Shown: positions 1-9,658 of the stretch, one piece after another | Position numbering within the stretch: the first letter of the stretch is position 1 | Layout: every line of letters begins with the position of its first letter | NCBI RefSeq assembly: GCF_010093595.1 | Contig: NW_022985447.1 | Location: forward strand, 1,554,903 to 1,618,902 | Direction: 5' to 3' | From: Mytilinidion resinicola | Taxonomy: Eukaryota > Ascomycota > Dothideomycetes > Mytilinidiales > Mytilinidiaceae | DNA: 64,000 nucleotides | Notes under the pieces: model-generated | Seen by the model: the letters and a program-made list of their open reading frames with translations, nothing else | What the model was told of the DNA's origin: nothing | The model's database searches: none | Made by a program: the position numbers and the translations under genes

Positions 1-1416
1 CGAGCCAGTTTCTGTCTGTGTTTGTGATGGTTGCTTTTCATTCATGGTTGGCGGCGCGTGTTTTCGACCAAGGGGAGCAACGATTACGTTGTCCTTCTTC
101 GACTGTCCCGTTCGAGCCAAGCGATGTGCCATTTCGCTCAAACCATGGCCACTGAAGGCTGAGGCGAGGACCCCACCTCGGAGGCCCTTTTCACCTCCAG
201 AACCATCGTTTTCATCGTTCCGTCCGTTTCGAGGCCAGTGGACGTCATCAGTGGGCGTGGTTTCTAGCATCTCATCACCATCAAATATTTCTCGTCCCAA
301 GATTCCGTCTTTCTTTTCTTCTCTTTCTAGAGCTTCAATGCGCTCTACCCATTCCCATACAATGACGCTAGCAGCTGCAGCGCCCACCCAACGGAAGTAA
401 TCGCCCCACCCGGCGACGGTGTAATTGGATATGTCGGTAATGAAGAAAACCACAGGAGTGAGAATGGCAATAAATGATAAGAGCGCGATTAGCGTGATAT
501 TCCACATCATGGAATGGTAAAAGGCGTATCGTCGTTTGGTGATGGAATAATACATAACCCAGGCGGCGTAGAGCATGCTCAGAGCGAGCTGGAACAAGTA
601 GCTGAGTGCCGGTATGGCGTCCACGAAACGGCGGGGTCGACCAGCCGAACTCCCCATAAAACTATTCAAACAACTGAAGGCGATATCCAACATGATAAGA
701 GCAAATCCAGTCCATTTGATGATGACCTTCTCCTTGTGGCGGGGAAAAAGCCGAATGAGAGTTTGAACCTGGGCGAGCCATAGAAAGATGTCGGATATCA
801 CTCTGGAGACCTTGATCTCCATCCCGCCGACTACTTCATCGCGCAGGGCCATGGCGTCCATGTATCCGGCCTCGTACTGCCGTTCTGCAATCCTGAAGGT
901 GTCGGCAGTGGCCAAGGTCAACGATATGGCAACCGTCAATGTCGCAACTTTCTGCAGCCACGGACGTGTGCCAACACCAATGACTGATCCACCACCACTT
1001 GCTCCGCTTATCATTCCGCGTCGTCCCATGAGCCCTGAGCGGCCTCCTGTGCCAGCAAAGAACGTCCGCGGGGTGATGAGCAGCATTATGACCAACATCC
1101 ACGCGATTACTGTGGCCGCGCCGGTCGCGTATGCTTGAGGGGTGATAGAGGCGTGAAAGGGATCCCGCATGTCAGCGGCACTGCCTGGCCCGATTCCGGC
1201 AGTGGCCTCGGAGGGAGCGCCAGACGTGCATTCTGGCGTGAAAACGGCGTTGGCAGTGAGGGTCACGGTGAAGTCGGGGTTGATCTCAATCACGCCTAAG
1301 GATGGGAGGGTATAGGGTTGACAGTGCTGCCAACTGTTAGCACATTGTTCCACGCTCGCGGGATTACTATACACACTTCGTAGGGCTTGGTGGACGTCGC
1401 GGCGACAGCGTTCCAT
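1..1416 (-). CDS. palH: PalH/Rim21 family ambient-pH sensor (3' end outside window)
   Basis: Membrane sensor of the Pal/Rim pathway, which signals alkaline pH at the plasma membrane and leads to PacC processing. The frame is open from an ATG at 1416 to the left edge (472 codons) without introns. A Cys-containing extracellular N-terminus is followed by seven hydrophobic segments: near residues 95-115, 150-172, 195-215, 222-242, 260-280, 288-312 and 325-345. Just after TM7 comes the family hallmark, reading WEWVERIEALEREEKKDGIL and then GREIFDGDEML. The cytoplasmic tail is cut by the window edge. Family members usually have about 700-800 residues, so roughly a third is missing here. The frame stays open upstream of 1416 but has no obvious earlier ATG. 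The gene is divergently transcribed from the reductase starting at 2124. Family call confident; start less so. Confidence 0.9.
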   Translation of the reverse strand, partial: MERCRRDVHQALRSVYSNPASVEQCANSWQHCQPYTLPSLGVIEINPDFTVTLTANAVFTPECTSGAPSEATAGIGPGSAADMRDPFHASITPQAYATGAATVIAWMLVIMLLITPRTFFAGTGGRSGLMGRRGMISGASGGGSVIGVGTRPWLQKVATLTVAISLTLATADTFRIAERQYEAGYMDAMALRDEVVGGMEIKVSRVISDIFLWLAQVQTLIRLFPRHKEKVIIKWTGFALIMLDIAFSCLNSFMGSSAGRPRRFVDAIPALSYLFQLALSMLYAAWVMYYSITKRRYAFYHSMMWNITLIALLSFIAILTPVVFFITDISNYTVAGWGDYFRWVGAAAASVIVWEWVERIEALEREEKKDGILGREIFDGDEMLETTPTDDVHWPRNGRNDENDGSGGEKGLRGGVLASAFSGHGLSEMAHRLARTGQSKKDNVIVAPLGRKHAPPTMNEKQPSQTQTETGS

Positions 1417-2123
1417 AACTGCCTCCGGTAGGGCTCGTCGCCCGCCATGGCTCTCGGGTCCATCACTGGTCCTGCAGTGAAGGGCGGCTAGGCATGTCGT
1501 ACTGGCAATGGTAGCGGCAGCATCGACGAGATGAAATCGGAGGCTGAATGGATGGAGATGTGTTGATGCTGGATCGATGCTTGTCCTTTCTTGGCCGTCT
1601 TGGGGGTGAGACACAGGGCTGAAGGACCTTGGACGCGGCCAGACCGTGGCTGAAATCGCTGACACGTGATCGCGCCGGCCCACGTCCATCCGAGGAGACG
1701 ACATGCCAACACCACCAGTACACGATGGTTGAGCGGCCTAGGTCCCTATTGTTAATGCAGGAGCTTATAGATTACTATCAGGCCACCCAGAACGATGACC
1801 AAGCCTATCTACGCCAGATTCAACACGTTTCTTTTGATGCGAAGCCCTCGGCATTATTGTATTACTGATACTTTGCAGGATGGCGTCAACACAAGGCATA
1901 CAGCGTGTATTTTCTATGCTGTGTGAGCGGATATATATAGTGCTCTTTCTCTCTGTCTTTTCAATGCCATAAAACTCTCTGCGGCTACTCAGCAAGAACC
2001 AGATCGTTATCAAATCTACACTGCAGCTCCAAAGACGGAGAGACCCCGTTGCTAAGATTCATTCATCGTCCGAAGCATCGTAACCTACGCCCTTGCGCTT
2101 CAAGCACTAGCTAAACCTTCAAG
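1417..2123. promoter_or_regulatory. Divergent intergenic region between palH and reductase gene
   Basis: About 0.7 kb between two divergent starts. It contains an AT-rich stretch with TATA-like sequence near 1930-1940. Short open frames here have no protein-like features. No specific operator was identified. Confidence 0.4.
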
Positions 2124-3311
2124 ATGGCTGGAGAGCTAGTCTTGGTACGAACAGCAAGCTCCCTCCAAGCGTGAAGCTAACGATAGTTCAGATCACTGGT
2201 GCCTCTGGCTTCCTAGGCGCCCAATTGGTCAACGAGACACTAAAGGCAGGCTACCGTGTTCGTGGTACAGTCCGTCGACAAGCTCAGGTCGAGAGTCTAG
2301 AAGCTTTCTTCCGCCCCAGCTATGGAGACCGAGTTGAATTCGCTACCATCCCCGATATGACCCAAGAAGGGGCATATGATGCTGTCCTGCATGGTGTCGA
2401 TTACATCTTCCACGTAGCTTCGCCTTTGGCGTCTCCTAGTCATGTAAGATGTCTCTGAATGAGCTATAGCGGTAGTGCTAACCTTCAAAGGGCGCCGACA
2501 CTGACTTCAAGGCTGTGTACATCGAGCCAGCCGTCAAGGGCGTTACAACCATCCTGGATGCAGCCACCAAGTACCCCTCCGTCAAGAGAGTCGTGATCAC
2601 GTCTTCCGTTGCTGCACTGCGACCATTGGAAGGCGTTCCTGATGGCACTGTAGAGTCTGGTGCGTACTTCGACTCAGCATACGCCTCATCGATGCTAACT
2701 AGATCATAGAACAAAGCGGCGCCAACATCCACATATCTCCCGATCACAAACTCACCAGCTATGAAGAAGCGTATTTCGCATCCAAGATCCTCGCTGACCA
2801 GGCAACCACCGACTTCGTGAAAGCCAGAAAGCCAAAGTACTCTACCGTAACCATCCATCCCACGTTTATCTACGGCCGCAACATCCTCCAAACATCCTTC
2901 TCTGAGCTTTCTGGAACCAATGGCTTCCTCTGGCATTCTCTCCAATCACCTCAGCCTCTCGTAGGAAGTCGTGCCGTCCACGTTCTCGATGTTACTGAAG
3001 CGCACCTTAAGGCACTCGAGTTCGCAGCCGAGAAAGACCCCTACACGGATCCAAGTAGCTGGACTGGAGGCATTGCGAAGTTCATAGTCGCTGCCCCATC
3101 GTTCAAATGGGAAGATATAGCCGAGTTTACTCGACGGAAGTATCCTCAGATTGGTTCTAAGCTCGAGGAGGACAAGCCTACAGCGGGCTCCTACGATACG
3201 AGCCGAGCAGCGGACATCCTTGGTTTAAAGAGCCTCAGACCGATTGAGGAAATGGTCACGGATGTTATCGATCAGCTCCTGGAGTTCACTGACTTTCCCA
3301 AGCAGCTTTGA
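2124..3311 (+). CDS. Extended SDR: NAD(P)-dependent aldehyde/ketone reductase (Gre2/DFR-like)
   Basis: Predicted cytosolic extended short-chain dehydrogenase of the dihydroflavonol-4-reductase/Gre2 type, reducing carbonyl substrates with NAD(P)H. Four exons: 2124-2144, 2192-2443, 2491-2659 and 2710-3311, joined by canonical introns of 46-50 nt. The spliced product is about 347 aa, normal for the family. The N-terminal Rossmann motif reads TGASGFLGAQL. Typical landmarks follow: HVASPL, VKRVVITSSVAAL, and a YFASK catalytic Tyr/Lys pair. The start at 2124 gives only seven codons before the first intron; the alternative would leave no start before the glycine motif. Substrate cannot be inferred. 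Confidence 0.9.
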
Positions 3312-3479
3312 GGGCGATGAGTACATGCGATTGAATCGTGCGGACTAAGAGCAGGGTTTATTGGTAAACATTCGAAAATTCGAAATTCTCCTCATAAAAT
3401 CTTCCATCTCTAGACTATGTAGTGATCAGTAAACTTTCGAATCTTATCTCATTGTCACTCTCTTTCAGAAGACCTCGTG

Positions 3480-3617
3480 ATATATCTGTGTACGCCTGCC
3501 TGTTGCCTCCTGAGGTGGTTCACAGACCTGAGTGAAATGGTGATGCTCTTGCTTTGCGCAACCAGTAAACTCGTTAAGCCACCTCAGGGAGCAGCAGGTG
3601 AGTGTACACAGATATAT
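3480..3617. repeat. Inverted-repeat (MITE-like) element, about 41-bp arms
   Basis: Arms 3480-3520 and 3577-3617 are reverse complements with few mismatches; both carry atatatctgtgtac at the outer end and a cctgaggtgg block at the inner end. The loop is about 56 bp. No clear target-site duplication is seen beyond a possible TA. The arms resemble the dispersed repeat at 3711 and 19155, so this may be two head-to-head copies of that repeat rather than an autonomous MITE family. Confidence 0.6.
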
Positions 3618-3710
3618 GGTACGGTAGTGTCAAGTTCCCTGGAACAGCAATTCGACAGCCCACGAATCCGAGGTTCCGATATAAAATTTCGTTCCATGAG
3701 GTACACTCTT

Positions 3711-3850
3711 TCTGTGTCTGTGTACACTTGCCTGGCACCGCTTGGGGTCCCCTGGTAGGTTCTCAAGACCGGTAAGGTGCCGGTTTTGACAAGCCTGATA
3801 GTTCTCCGGGCCACACACCAGACGGTGGTGAGCTGCTGCTTCATGTTCAT
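3711..3850 (+). repeat. Dispersed repeat, copy 1
   Basis: Related to 19155-19290. Shared blocks include tgtgtac near the left, gacaagcctgatag/ggcaagcctgatag in the middle and cagacggtg..gagctgctg at the right. Identity looks like roughly two thirds by eye. A shorter related piece is at 5395-5450. Non-coding. Confidence 0.5.
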
Positions 3851-4000
3851 ATTTAACGGAGCTTGGGTGTATCCACGTTGACATACGGTATTTCGTGATC
3901 AGCTTGGGCACCCAGATATCCCCTGCTCTGACTTCGCTCTTGTTCTCTCGATACCACTGTGAGGAGTGCCCCAAGTAACACGTCTTCAATCAGTCAAAAG

Positions 4001-4313
4001 CAGCGTGGTTAGTAAACCGTCCAATCCTCAATCGGTTTGATGGCCGATTTGTTAGAACATACACTGAACAGTCCAATCAATCAATCCAAAGTTTTGTCAA
4101 CCTTCAATCCGTCTAATCCGCTCCAATTGTCTCTCGCTTAGCCTAAAGTAGAAAAATTTATACTCTTTTTGAGGTTTTGGCTAGAGATCTCTCAATCCGT
4201 CCAATCAATCCGCACTTTTATCCGGCCAATCCAATCTAATCCCTATCTTGGTCTGAACAGTCTAATCCAATCTTAAGGCCGGTAATCAATCGGACGGTTT
4301 ACTAACCACGCTG
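4001..4313. mobile_element. hAT-type MITE with 22-bp TIRs and perfect 8-bp TSD
   Basis: A 313-bp non-autonomous element. The terminal inverted repeats begin cagcgtggttagtaaaccgt at 4001 and, as reverse complement, at 4313; the first 22 bp match perfectly. It is flanked by the direct repeat gtcaaaag at 3993-4000 and 4314-4321. An 8-bp duplication and CAG-starting termini are the marks of hAT superfamily insertions. The interior is rich in caatc/ccaatc motifs and has no coding capacity. The intact TSD and matching termini suggest a fairly recent insertion. Confidence 0.9.
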
Positions 4314-4321
4314 GTCAAAAG

Positions 4322-4965
4322 GTAGTCTAGTTTCCACTGCGGTGACCTTTACATCGTATTTGGAGTTTCTAATGCCTGTCGGGGCACCACGAACAGTCGC
4401 AAAAAGTGCCTAAACCTATGTTTTGGTACGTATATTCTCGGGGCCCCAGCTCGGTCAAAGATGCTGAACGTCCTTCACGTGCCCCGTTCGCCATCAAGTT
4501 ACCGCGCCTACACGCTCGGCAAGCCCTTGTCGACGATGTATTCTTCTTATTGACTGTGTTAGCAGAGCTATAAAACGGCCGCCTCTCACCCTCGGCAGCT
4601 GTACATGACAACAAACACCCACAAACCGGAGCAGCTCAACAGCATCAACGTTGAGCCCTCACCAGAGCCTCAGACAATCAACCATGTTAGCTTGGACCTA
4701 ATTTGACTTCTTTGTACTAGCTACTAACAATGGATAATGTCCTTCAATTTGTTGGATCATGACAATCACCTACAGCAATCACTGCTGGTAGCAAACAGAG
4801 CTTTCATGTACATAATGTTCGCGTTCCATCAATGTTCAGATGCTACGGCCTGCACACCAACACAAATTACCAAACCCACCTACCCTCTTCTCAAATCACA
4901 TTCAGTCACCAGGTAAGGATATAGTCCTGTCATAGCTTCTTTAGAGACTCACATTCGTAGTAGTC
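4322..4965. other. 5' region of the small zinc-ribbon gene
   Basis: No protein-like frame. A TATA box lies at 4569-4575. A plausible 5'-UTR intron runs from gtaagg near 4914 to a ttcgtag acceptor just before the ATG at 4966. Confidence 0.4.
4569..4575 (+). promoter_or_regulatory. TATA box (tataaaa) upstream of small zinc-ribbon gene
   Basis: Perfect tataaaa about 390 bp before the ATG at 4966. The distance fits a long or spliced 5' UTR. The related gene at 9472 has the same motif at 9269-9275. Confidence 0.4.
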
Positions 4966-5295
4966 ATGTCTACGCAAACCAAAGGAGGCGCCAGCGGAGG
5001 TGGATCCAGCGGTGGAGCATCCGGCGGAACTAGCGGAGGAGCAGCTGGCGGACGATCAGGCGGAGCAGGATCGAAGGGAGCAAACCAACAAGCCTCCACA
5101 CCGAGCAAGCCCACCGACGACCTGTTCGTCATCGATCCCAATGACCCCCGCGACCCACGCACTCAGGTCTCGCCACTCCGAGTCGACCCTGCTATCCCCT
5201 CTCTCCCTCTGGCGAAGTGCAAGACACCTGATTGCACGAACAATAACTACGTTCAAGGAGGCTACGTATGCCCCGTTTGTGGGCTACTTCAGTGA
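4966..5295 (+). CDS. Small Gly-rich protein with C-terminal zinc-ribbon-like Cys pairs
   Basis: 109-residue protein of unknown function. Residues about 5-45 are a low-complexity Gly/Ser/Ala tract (GGASGG-type repeats). The middle is Pro/Asp-rich (DPNDPRDPR). The C-terminus has two Cys pairs, CKTPDC and CPVCGLLQ, spaced like a short zinc ribbon and ending at the stop. A frameshifted relative lies at 9472. The two copies flank a pair of APH-fold genes, all on the + strand. No family was recognised. The start is the first ATG after a plausible 5'-UTR intron. Confidence 0.6.
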   Translation: MSTQTKGGASGGGSSGGASGGTSGGAAGGRSGGAGSKGANQQASTPSKPTDDLFVIDPNDPRDPRTQVSPLRVDPAIPSLPLAKCKTPDCTNNNYVQGGYVCPVCGLLQ

Positions 5296-5914
5296 ACTCA
5301 CTGAGAGTTTTAATCTCGGCAAGATTCAGGTATTCCTTGCTGTCGAGTTCTATTTAAATCATTTTCCATTTCATTCAGTGCCTCGTCACTGATGCGTGTA
5401 CACTGTTGTGCCACTGCTTATGGTGCTCCAGCATTCTTATAGAAATCTGTAAGTCTAGACAATACAGCTAAGTTTCTACTTCTGTTAGTCACTGTTTGCA
5501 GTGGTTCGGCAAGCTTACAGGATTTCTAGCTACAAGTTCTGGATTTCAAAATTTCAAAAATGCATCGAGGAACCTCAAAGAGTGGCAGAAAAAAGTGTAC
5601 GAATATGTGCTGAGTTATTAATGCGAATGAGCTCGTGCCTATGTCTATTTCCGCCTCCACGCAACAATATCAGGCAATGTGACAAGCGTGATGGTGAAAG
5701 CCACCTGCCCTCCACCAAGGTCTACAAATATGAATTATACTTCTATCACCATGTCATCGGTGAAAGAAATGATCTGAATACTGGTGACATCGCTGGGGTC
5801 CTCATATTTTTCTTTTTTTTAAATATAAAACACTTCCCCTTCTCCACGACACAACCTTGAAAGACCACCCACATCCAACACCACCTACCTCCAACACCAC
5901 TTTGCTTCTTCATC
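5296..5914. other. Intergenic region with partial dispersed repeat
   Basis: No credible gene. The segment 5395-5450 (gcgtgtacactg..ccactgctta..ctccagcattct) resembles the dispersed repeats at 3711 and 19155. From 5840 a C/A-rich, CCAAC-rich tract precedes the APH gene start and is probably its promoter/UTR. Confidence 0.4.
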
Positions 5915-7338
5915 ATGACTGGTGAGTTTGATTTAAGTGACTTCCCTGGAAATAAGCTAAACTACACTAGGAACAAAAACCTCAGCTGCCGGCTTCCGCT
6001 GGAACGTCTTCTCCAGCTTCCCCGACGGCCTGCCTCTGCGCATTCGGGCTGATGCCGCCTTCGCGAACACGGACTGGGACGCTTTGCTAGAGTACGCATC
6101 CAAGCTCCGCAATGGCGCCGAATGCAGACTGCTGCCGGACATTGGTATGGGCGCCAACAACATGGTCCGTGTCATCGAGTTCAACGATGGCAAACGCTGG
6201 GCTGCTCGTGTTCGCATGCCACATAGCTTAACACGTGGGGGCACCACTATGCTGTGGGATCAAGCGAAGGAAATTTTCGACAACGAGGTCGCTTTTCTCA
6301 ACTTCATGCGGCAATCTTCCGATATCCCCGTCCCTGCGGTCTACGCCCATGAAACGACTGATGCCCACGGAGTGCATGCTCCTTTCATCCTCATGGAGTG
6401 TGTGGAAGGCAATGTGGGATCGGACATGTTTGATAATGAGGCGTTTTTCACGTTCCCAGATGAGCAAAAGGCCACCTTCTTTGATAGTGTCGCCGAGGTT
6501 CATGTGAGTGAACTCGACCCCTTAACGCAATTGAAAAAAAGCTGACAAGCGTTAGGTCGGCCTATCGACCGTCTTGCTACCAAAGATCGGCACCGTGATT
6601 GGCTAGAACGAGGATGGTACCTACATCCAAGGACCTATTCATCGCATTGGCGGCCCTTTCGACACGGCGACTGAGTTCTTCCAAGCATGGGCAAAGAACA
6701 TACGCTTCGGACATCCTAAGGGATTAGTCGACTGGCCAGCTAAGGGAGGACGCAGTGTAGAAATACCCGCGTCAGTAGCAGCATTCCAGGCTGCTATCGA
6801 TGAGCTATCTAGCAAGATCTCAGTCCGAGACAAAGGCCCGTTTCCAATCTGGCACGACGACTGCGGCCACAATAATCTCATCATGGGCGAGCAATACCGT
6901 GTGCTGGGCGTCATTGACTGGGAGATGGCATACGCGGCACCCTGGGAAATTTTTGGGGATTACCCGCACTTCATTGACACCATTCCTAGACCCTTGAGCG
7001 AACCGGGGTACCCGGATGAGCAAGTCCGTCCTCTAGATGAAGAAGGTAAACTCAGAGAGGCACATCAGAAGCAGTATATCGCCGCCGTCATCCGAGCGGA
7101 AGCAAAGAGGGGACTGACCTTGGACAATCATACGTATCTCCTTTCTGCAGCACTGCAGGACACCAAGCGACAGGAATTGGCGACGTCGATGGCGTTGTTC
7201 GCGTATGGTAGAGGAGGCTGGTACCGCAACGTGACCGATGAGCTTGCTAAGAGTCTCCTGGAGAAATCTGAGGTCAGCGACGTCAAAGAAGATGTTACCA
7301 CCGCATCGTCCAGTGGCACCTTCCCGAGCACGACTTAG
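5915..7338 (+). CDS. APH-fold phosphotransferase-like protein 1, with in-frame TAG
   Basis: Protein-kinase-like fold protein of the aminoglycoside phosphotransferase/choline kinase group common in fungi; substrate unknown. Exons 5915-5921, 5971-6503 and 6556-7338. The Brenner-type catalytic segment reads HDDCGHNNLIM followed by VLGVIDWEMAY, giving catalytic Asp, Asn and the metal-binding D of IDWE. The whole protein aligns with the neighbour at 7714. In exon 3 an in-frame TAG at 6604-6606 sits where the neighbour has Lys (..GKDSDGTY versus ..G*NEDGTY). It could be a nonsense mutation. The TAG also forms an alternative AG acceptor that would keep the frame (6504-6606 intron) and delete 17 codon positions including the stop. 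Either a pseudogene or an unusual splice form. Confidence 0.7.
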
Positions 7339-7713
7339 AGCGACCATCCACAGCGAAGTGAATGCTCTATCCTCCAGTACCGATTGAACTGGGCCCTAGT
7401 CAACATCATTCTACATCACTACTGGAGTTCGAGGAGTCTTTCAACCGGTTATAGATATCCTTGAGACCTGACACTCTCCATGGCAGTACGCCTTAGATAG
7501 GTTTGGATAAAGTTCAATGACACTGATCCCAGAATTCGCCCTGATCTCAATGAATGATTGTGCACATCTTCAAGACTGAAACCCCCAGCCAAAGTTTGGA
7601 ACCTTGTCCTGTCACGGTGAATGATATGAATCCATAGCATGTGACGTAGTGACCTCACGTCATCTATCTGCATGAGCAAACCTCTAACAGCAACAACACT
7701 CACTTTCCCAAAC
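7339..7713. other. Intergenic spacer between the two APH-fold genes
   Basis: About 375 bp. No protein-like frame; presumably terminator of the first and promoter of the second gene. Confidence 0.3.
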
Positions 7714-9093
7714 ATGGTGGACGTTGCACTAGGTATATTTGGTCCTACATCCCCTCAAATCTGCAGGTTAAAGCTAATAATCAGACAGACCCGCCCCAGT
7801 CTCCAGAAGACTCGCCCGCATTCTCAGGTTACAAGTGGGCCTCGATAGAATCACTCAACTCAGAAAACATCCTCGAAGCCCGCGCCCTCCGCTCACTCGA
7901 AATCATAAACTGGGATGCCTTGCTCGAATACGCCACCAAGAAGCGCAATGGCGTCGCCTGCAGCCTCCTTCCAGACAGCGTCGCCATGGGCGGATCCCAG
8001 CTCGTCCGCCTGATCCAATTCGACGACCAGAATCAGTGGATAGTGAAGCTCCGCATGTCTTCGGACGAACCTTGCGAGGAGCCCTATGGTATCCAGTGGG
8101 ATCTGGCGGAGGAGAATACCGCATGTGAAGTCGCAATTAATGCCCTTCTTCGCGAGCGCACTACCATTCCTGTCCCTGAGATATACGCATATGAGGCCGA
8201 GGACGAGTATGGCGTACATGCGCCTTTCATGCTCATGAAGGCAATGAAGGGAAACACGGTTCCTGATCTTACCGGATCTCCGGAGGTTCCAGAGGAGCAT
8301 TTCGCGAACTTCGCTGAGAGGATTGCAGAGATCCATGTACGTCCTCATCGCCATGGGTGGAGGTTAACGCGAAACTAACATATATCGCCAGGTGGAACTA
8401 TCCACCCTTCAAATGCCTAAGATCGGACCCATCGCCGGCAAAGACTCAGACGGTACATACGCCCAATCTATCCTCTGGTTCGGCGGCCCGTTCTCGACCG
8501 CAACATCCTACTTCCACGCCTGGAGCTCTCATCACACCTTTGCCCTACCCGAAGCCAAGATTCGCGCCTGCGCGCCTCCAGAATACGGCGATGTGCTCGT
8601 AGAATCGGCGAAACACTTCCCTGCCGCCATCCAAGAACTTGCTCCCAAGATCTCCGCTCGTGATAGTGGCCCCTTCCCAATACATCACCCAGACTTCGGC
8701 ACCTGGAACATCCTCGTTGACGACAACTTCAAGGTTGTAGGCATCATTGATTGGGATGCCGCGTTTGCTGCGCCGTGGGAAGCGTTCGCGCAGTTTCCGT
8801 TGTTCATCTCGAATGCGCCCCGTCAATTGGAACTTCCGTGGTTCTACGACGATGAGGGGAACCCTACGGATCCTGATACTATCGAGACGTATGAAAAGAG
8901 GAAGCAGTACATTGAGGCTGTGAAGCGGGCGGAGGGGAAGATGGGACTGGTTGGGGATGGGCATGAGTACTTGCTTTCAATGGCTCTTGAGGACACCCAG
9001 AGGCACGCTATTGGAGCTGCTATACACAGCTTCACTAATGAGCATAGGCCATGCTTCTTCATGAAGCTAGTAGAGGAGCTAGACTTGAAGTGA
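7714..9093 (+). CDS. APH-fold phosphotransferase-like protein 2
   Basis: Intact paralogue of the preceding gene. Exons 7714-7732, 7789-8336 and 8392-9093; introns have clear branch sites (gctaat, actaac). The product is about 422 aa. Motifs: the N-lobe region DALLEYATKKRNGVACSLLP, shared with the neighbour, an APFMLMK hinge-like segment, the catalytic HHPDFGTWNIL, and VVGIIDWDAAFAAPWE with the metal-binding Asp. These define the APH/choline-kinase fold; fungal members are mostly uncharacterised and are not evidence of drug resistance. The first exon encodes only six full codons, the same structure as the paralogue, which supports the start. Confidence 0.85.
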
Positions 9094-9471
9094 AGTGAAG
9101 TTTACAGAGCGGCCAAGAACGGCAATGCATTCTCCTTGATTACCCTAAAGCGAACGATAACGGCGGCTGAGCCCTAATGTCCACTTCACACTCTCTTGCC
9201 TCACCGAACAATCAACTATGCCGCTTTTATAGCTGCTCGGCCACGTTGCCCGATTTCTCTGTCTCTGCTATAAAACAAGCAGCAAAGAATACTCTCAGAA
9301 GCTAGGCTCCATCAATACATTCGTCTCCATCAGACCTTGACCTCGACTCAATCACTACACTGCATACTCCTAGTTATAACCCTACAGTACCTCTCCACCT
9401 TTACCACTCCTCGCCTCCGTCGCAGCAATGACTAACCGCCTCCCAGACTTCCTCTAAAGTTCTCTTACAAT
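9094..9471. promoter_or_regulatory. Promoter region of the second zinc-ribbon-like gene
   Basis: No coding signal. A tataaaa box at 9269-9275 is followed by a C/T- and A-rich leader up to the ATG at 9472. Confidence 0.35.
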
Positions 9472-9658
9472 ATGTCTTCGAATACTCAGAGCAACGCCAG
9501 TGGCGCGAACAAGAAACCATCAAACTTCCATCCTCGAGCCGCCAACACCACGAAGTCAGTCTACAAGGCGTGTTCAACCTTGAGCTGCAAGGGCAAGAAG
9601 CGTGAAAGTTAGCACTAGGTGCTCAAAGTGCGGTCTCGTCCGCGATGATATCGTCTAA
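9472..9658 (+). pseudogene. Frameshifted relative of the small zinc-ribbon gene
   Basis: The ATG at 9472 opens a 46-codon frame ending ..YKACSTLSCKGKKRES at a TAG. Skipping one base after that region continues the protein as ..VSTRCSKCGLVRDDIV and stops at 9658. The combined Cys pattern (C-x4-C ... C-x2-C-G-L near the C-terminus) mirrors the gene at 4966, CKTPDC..CPVCGLLQ. The simplest reading is a single-base insertion that breaks the ribbon. The gap is far too short for an intron. A sequencing error cannot be excluded. Confidence 0.5.

Larger units (their letters stand above)
3312..4000. other. Intergenic region with dispersed repeats
   Basis: No credible gene. It contains a hairpin-forming repeat (3480-3617), a copy of a dispersed repeat (about 3711-3850), and the left flank of the hAT-like MITE at 4001. 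Confidence 0.5.

Noticed and set aside
5915..9093. Antibiotic-resistance interpretation of the APH genes
   Set aside because: The fold is shared by many fungal phosphotransferases of unknown substrate; nothing indicates drug resistance.
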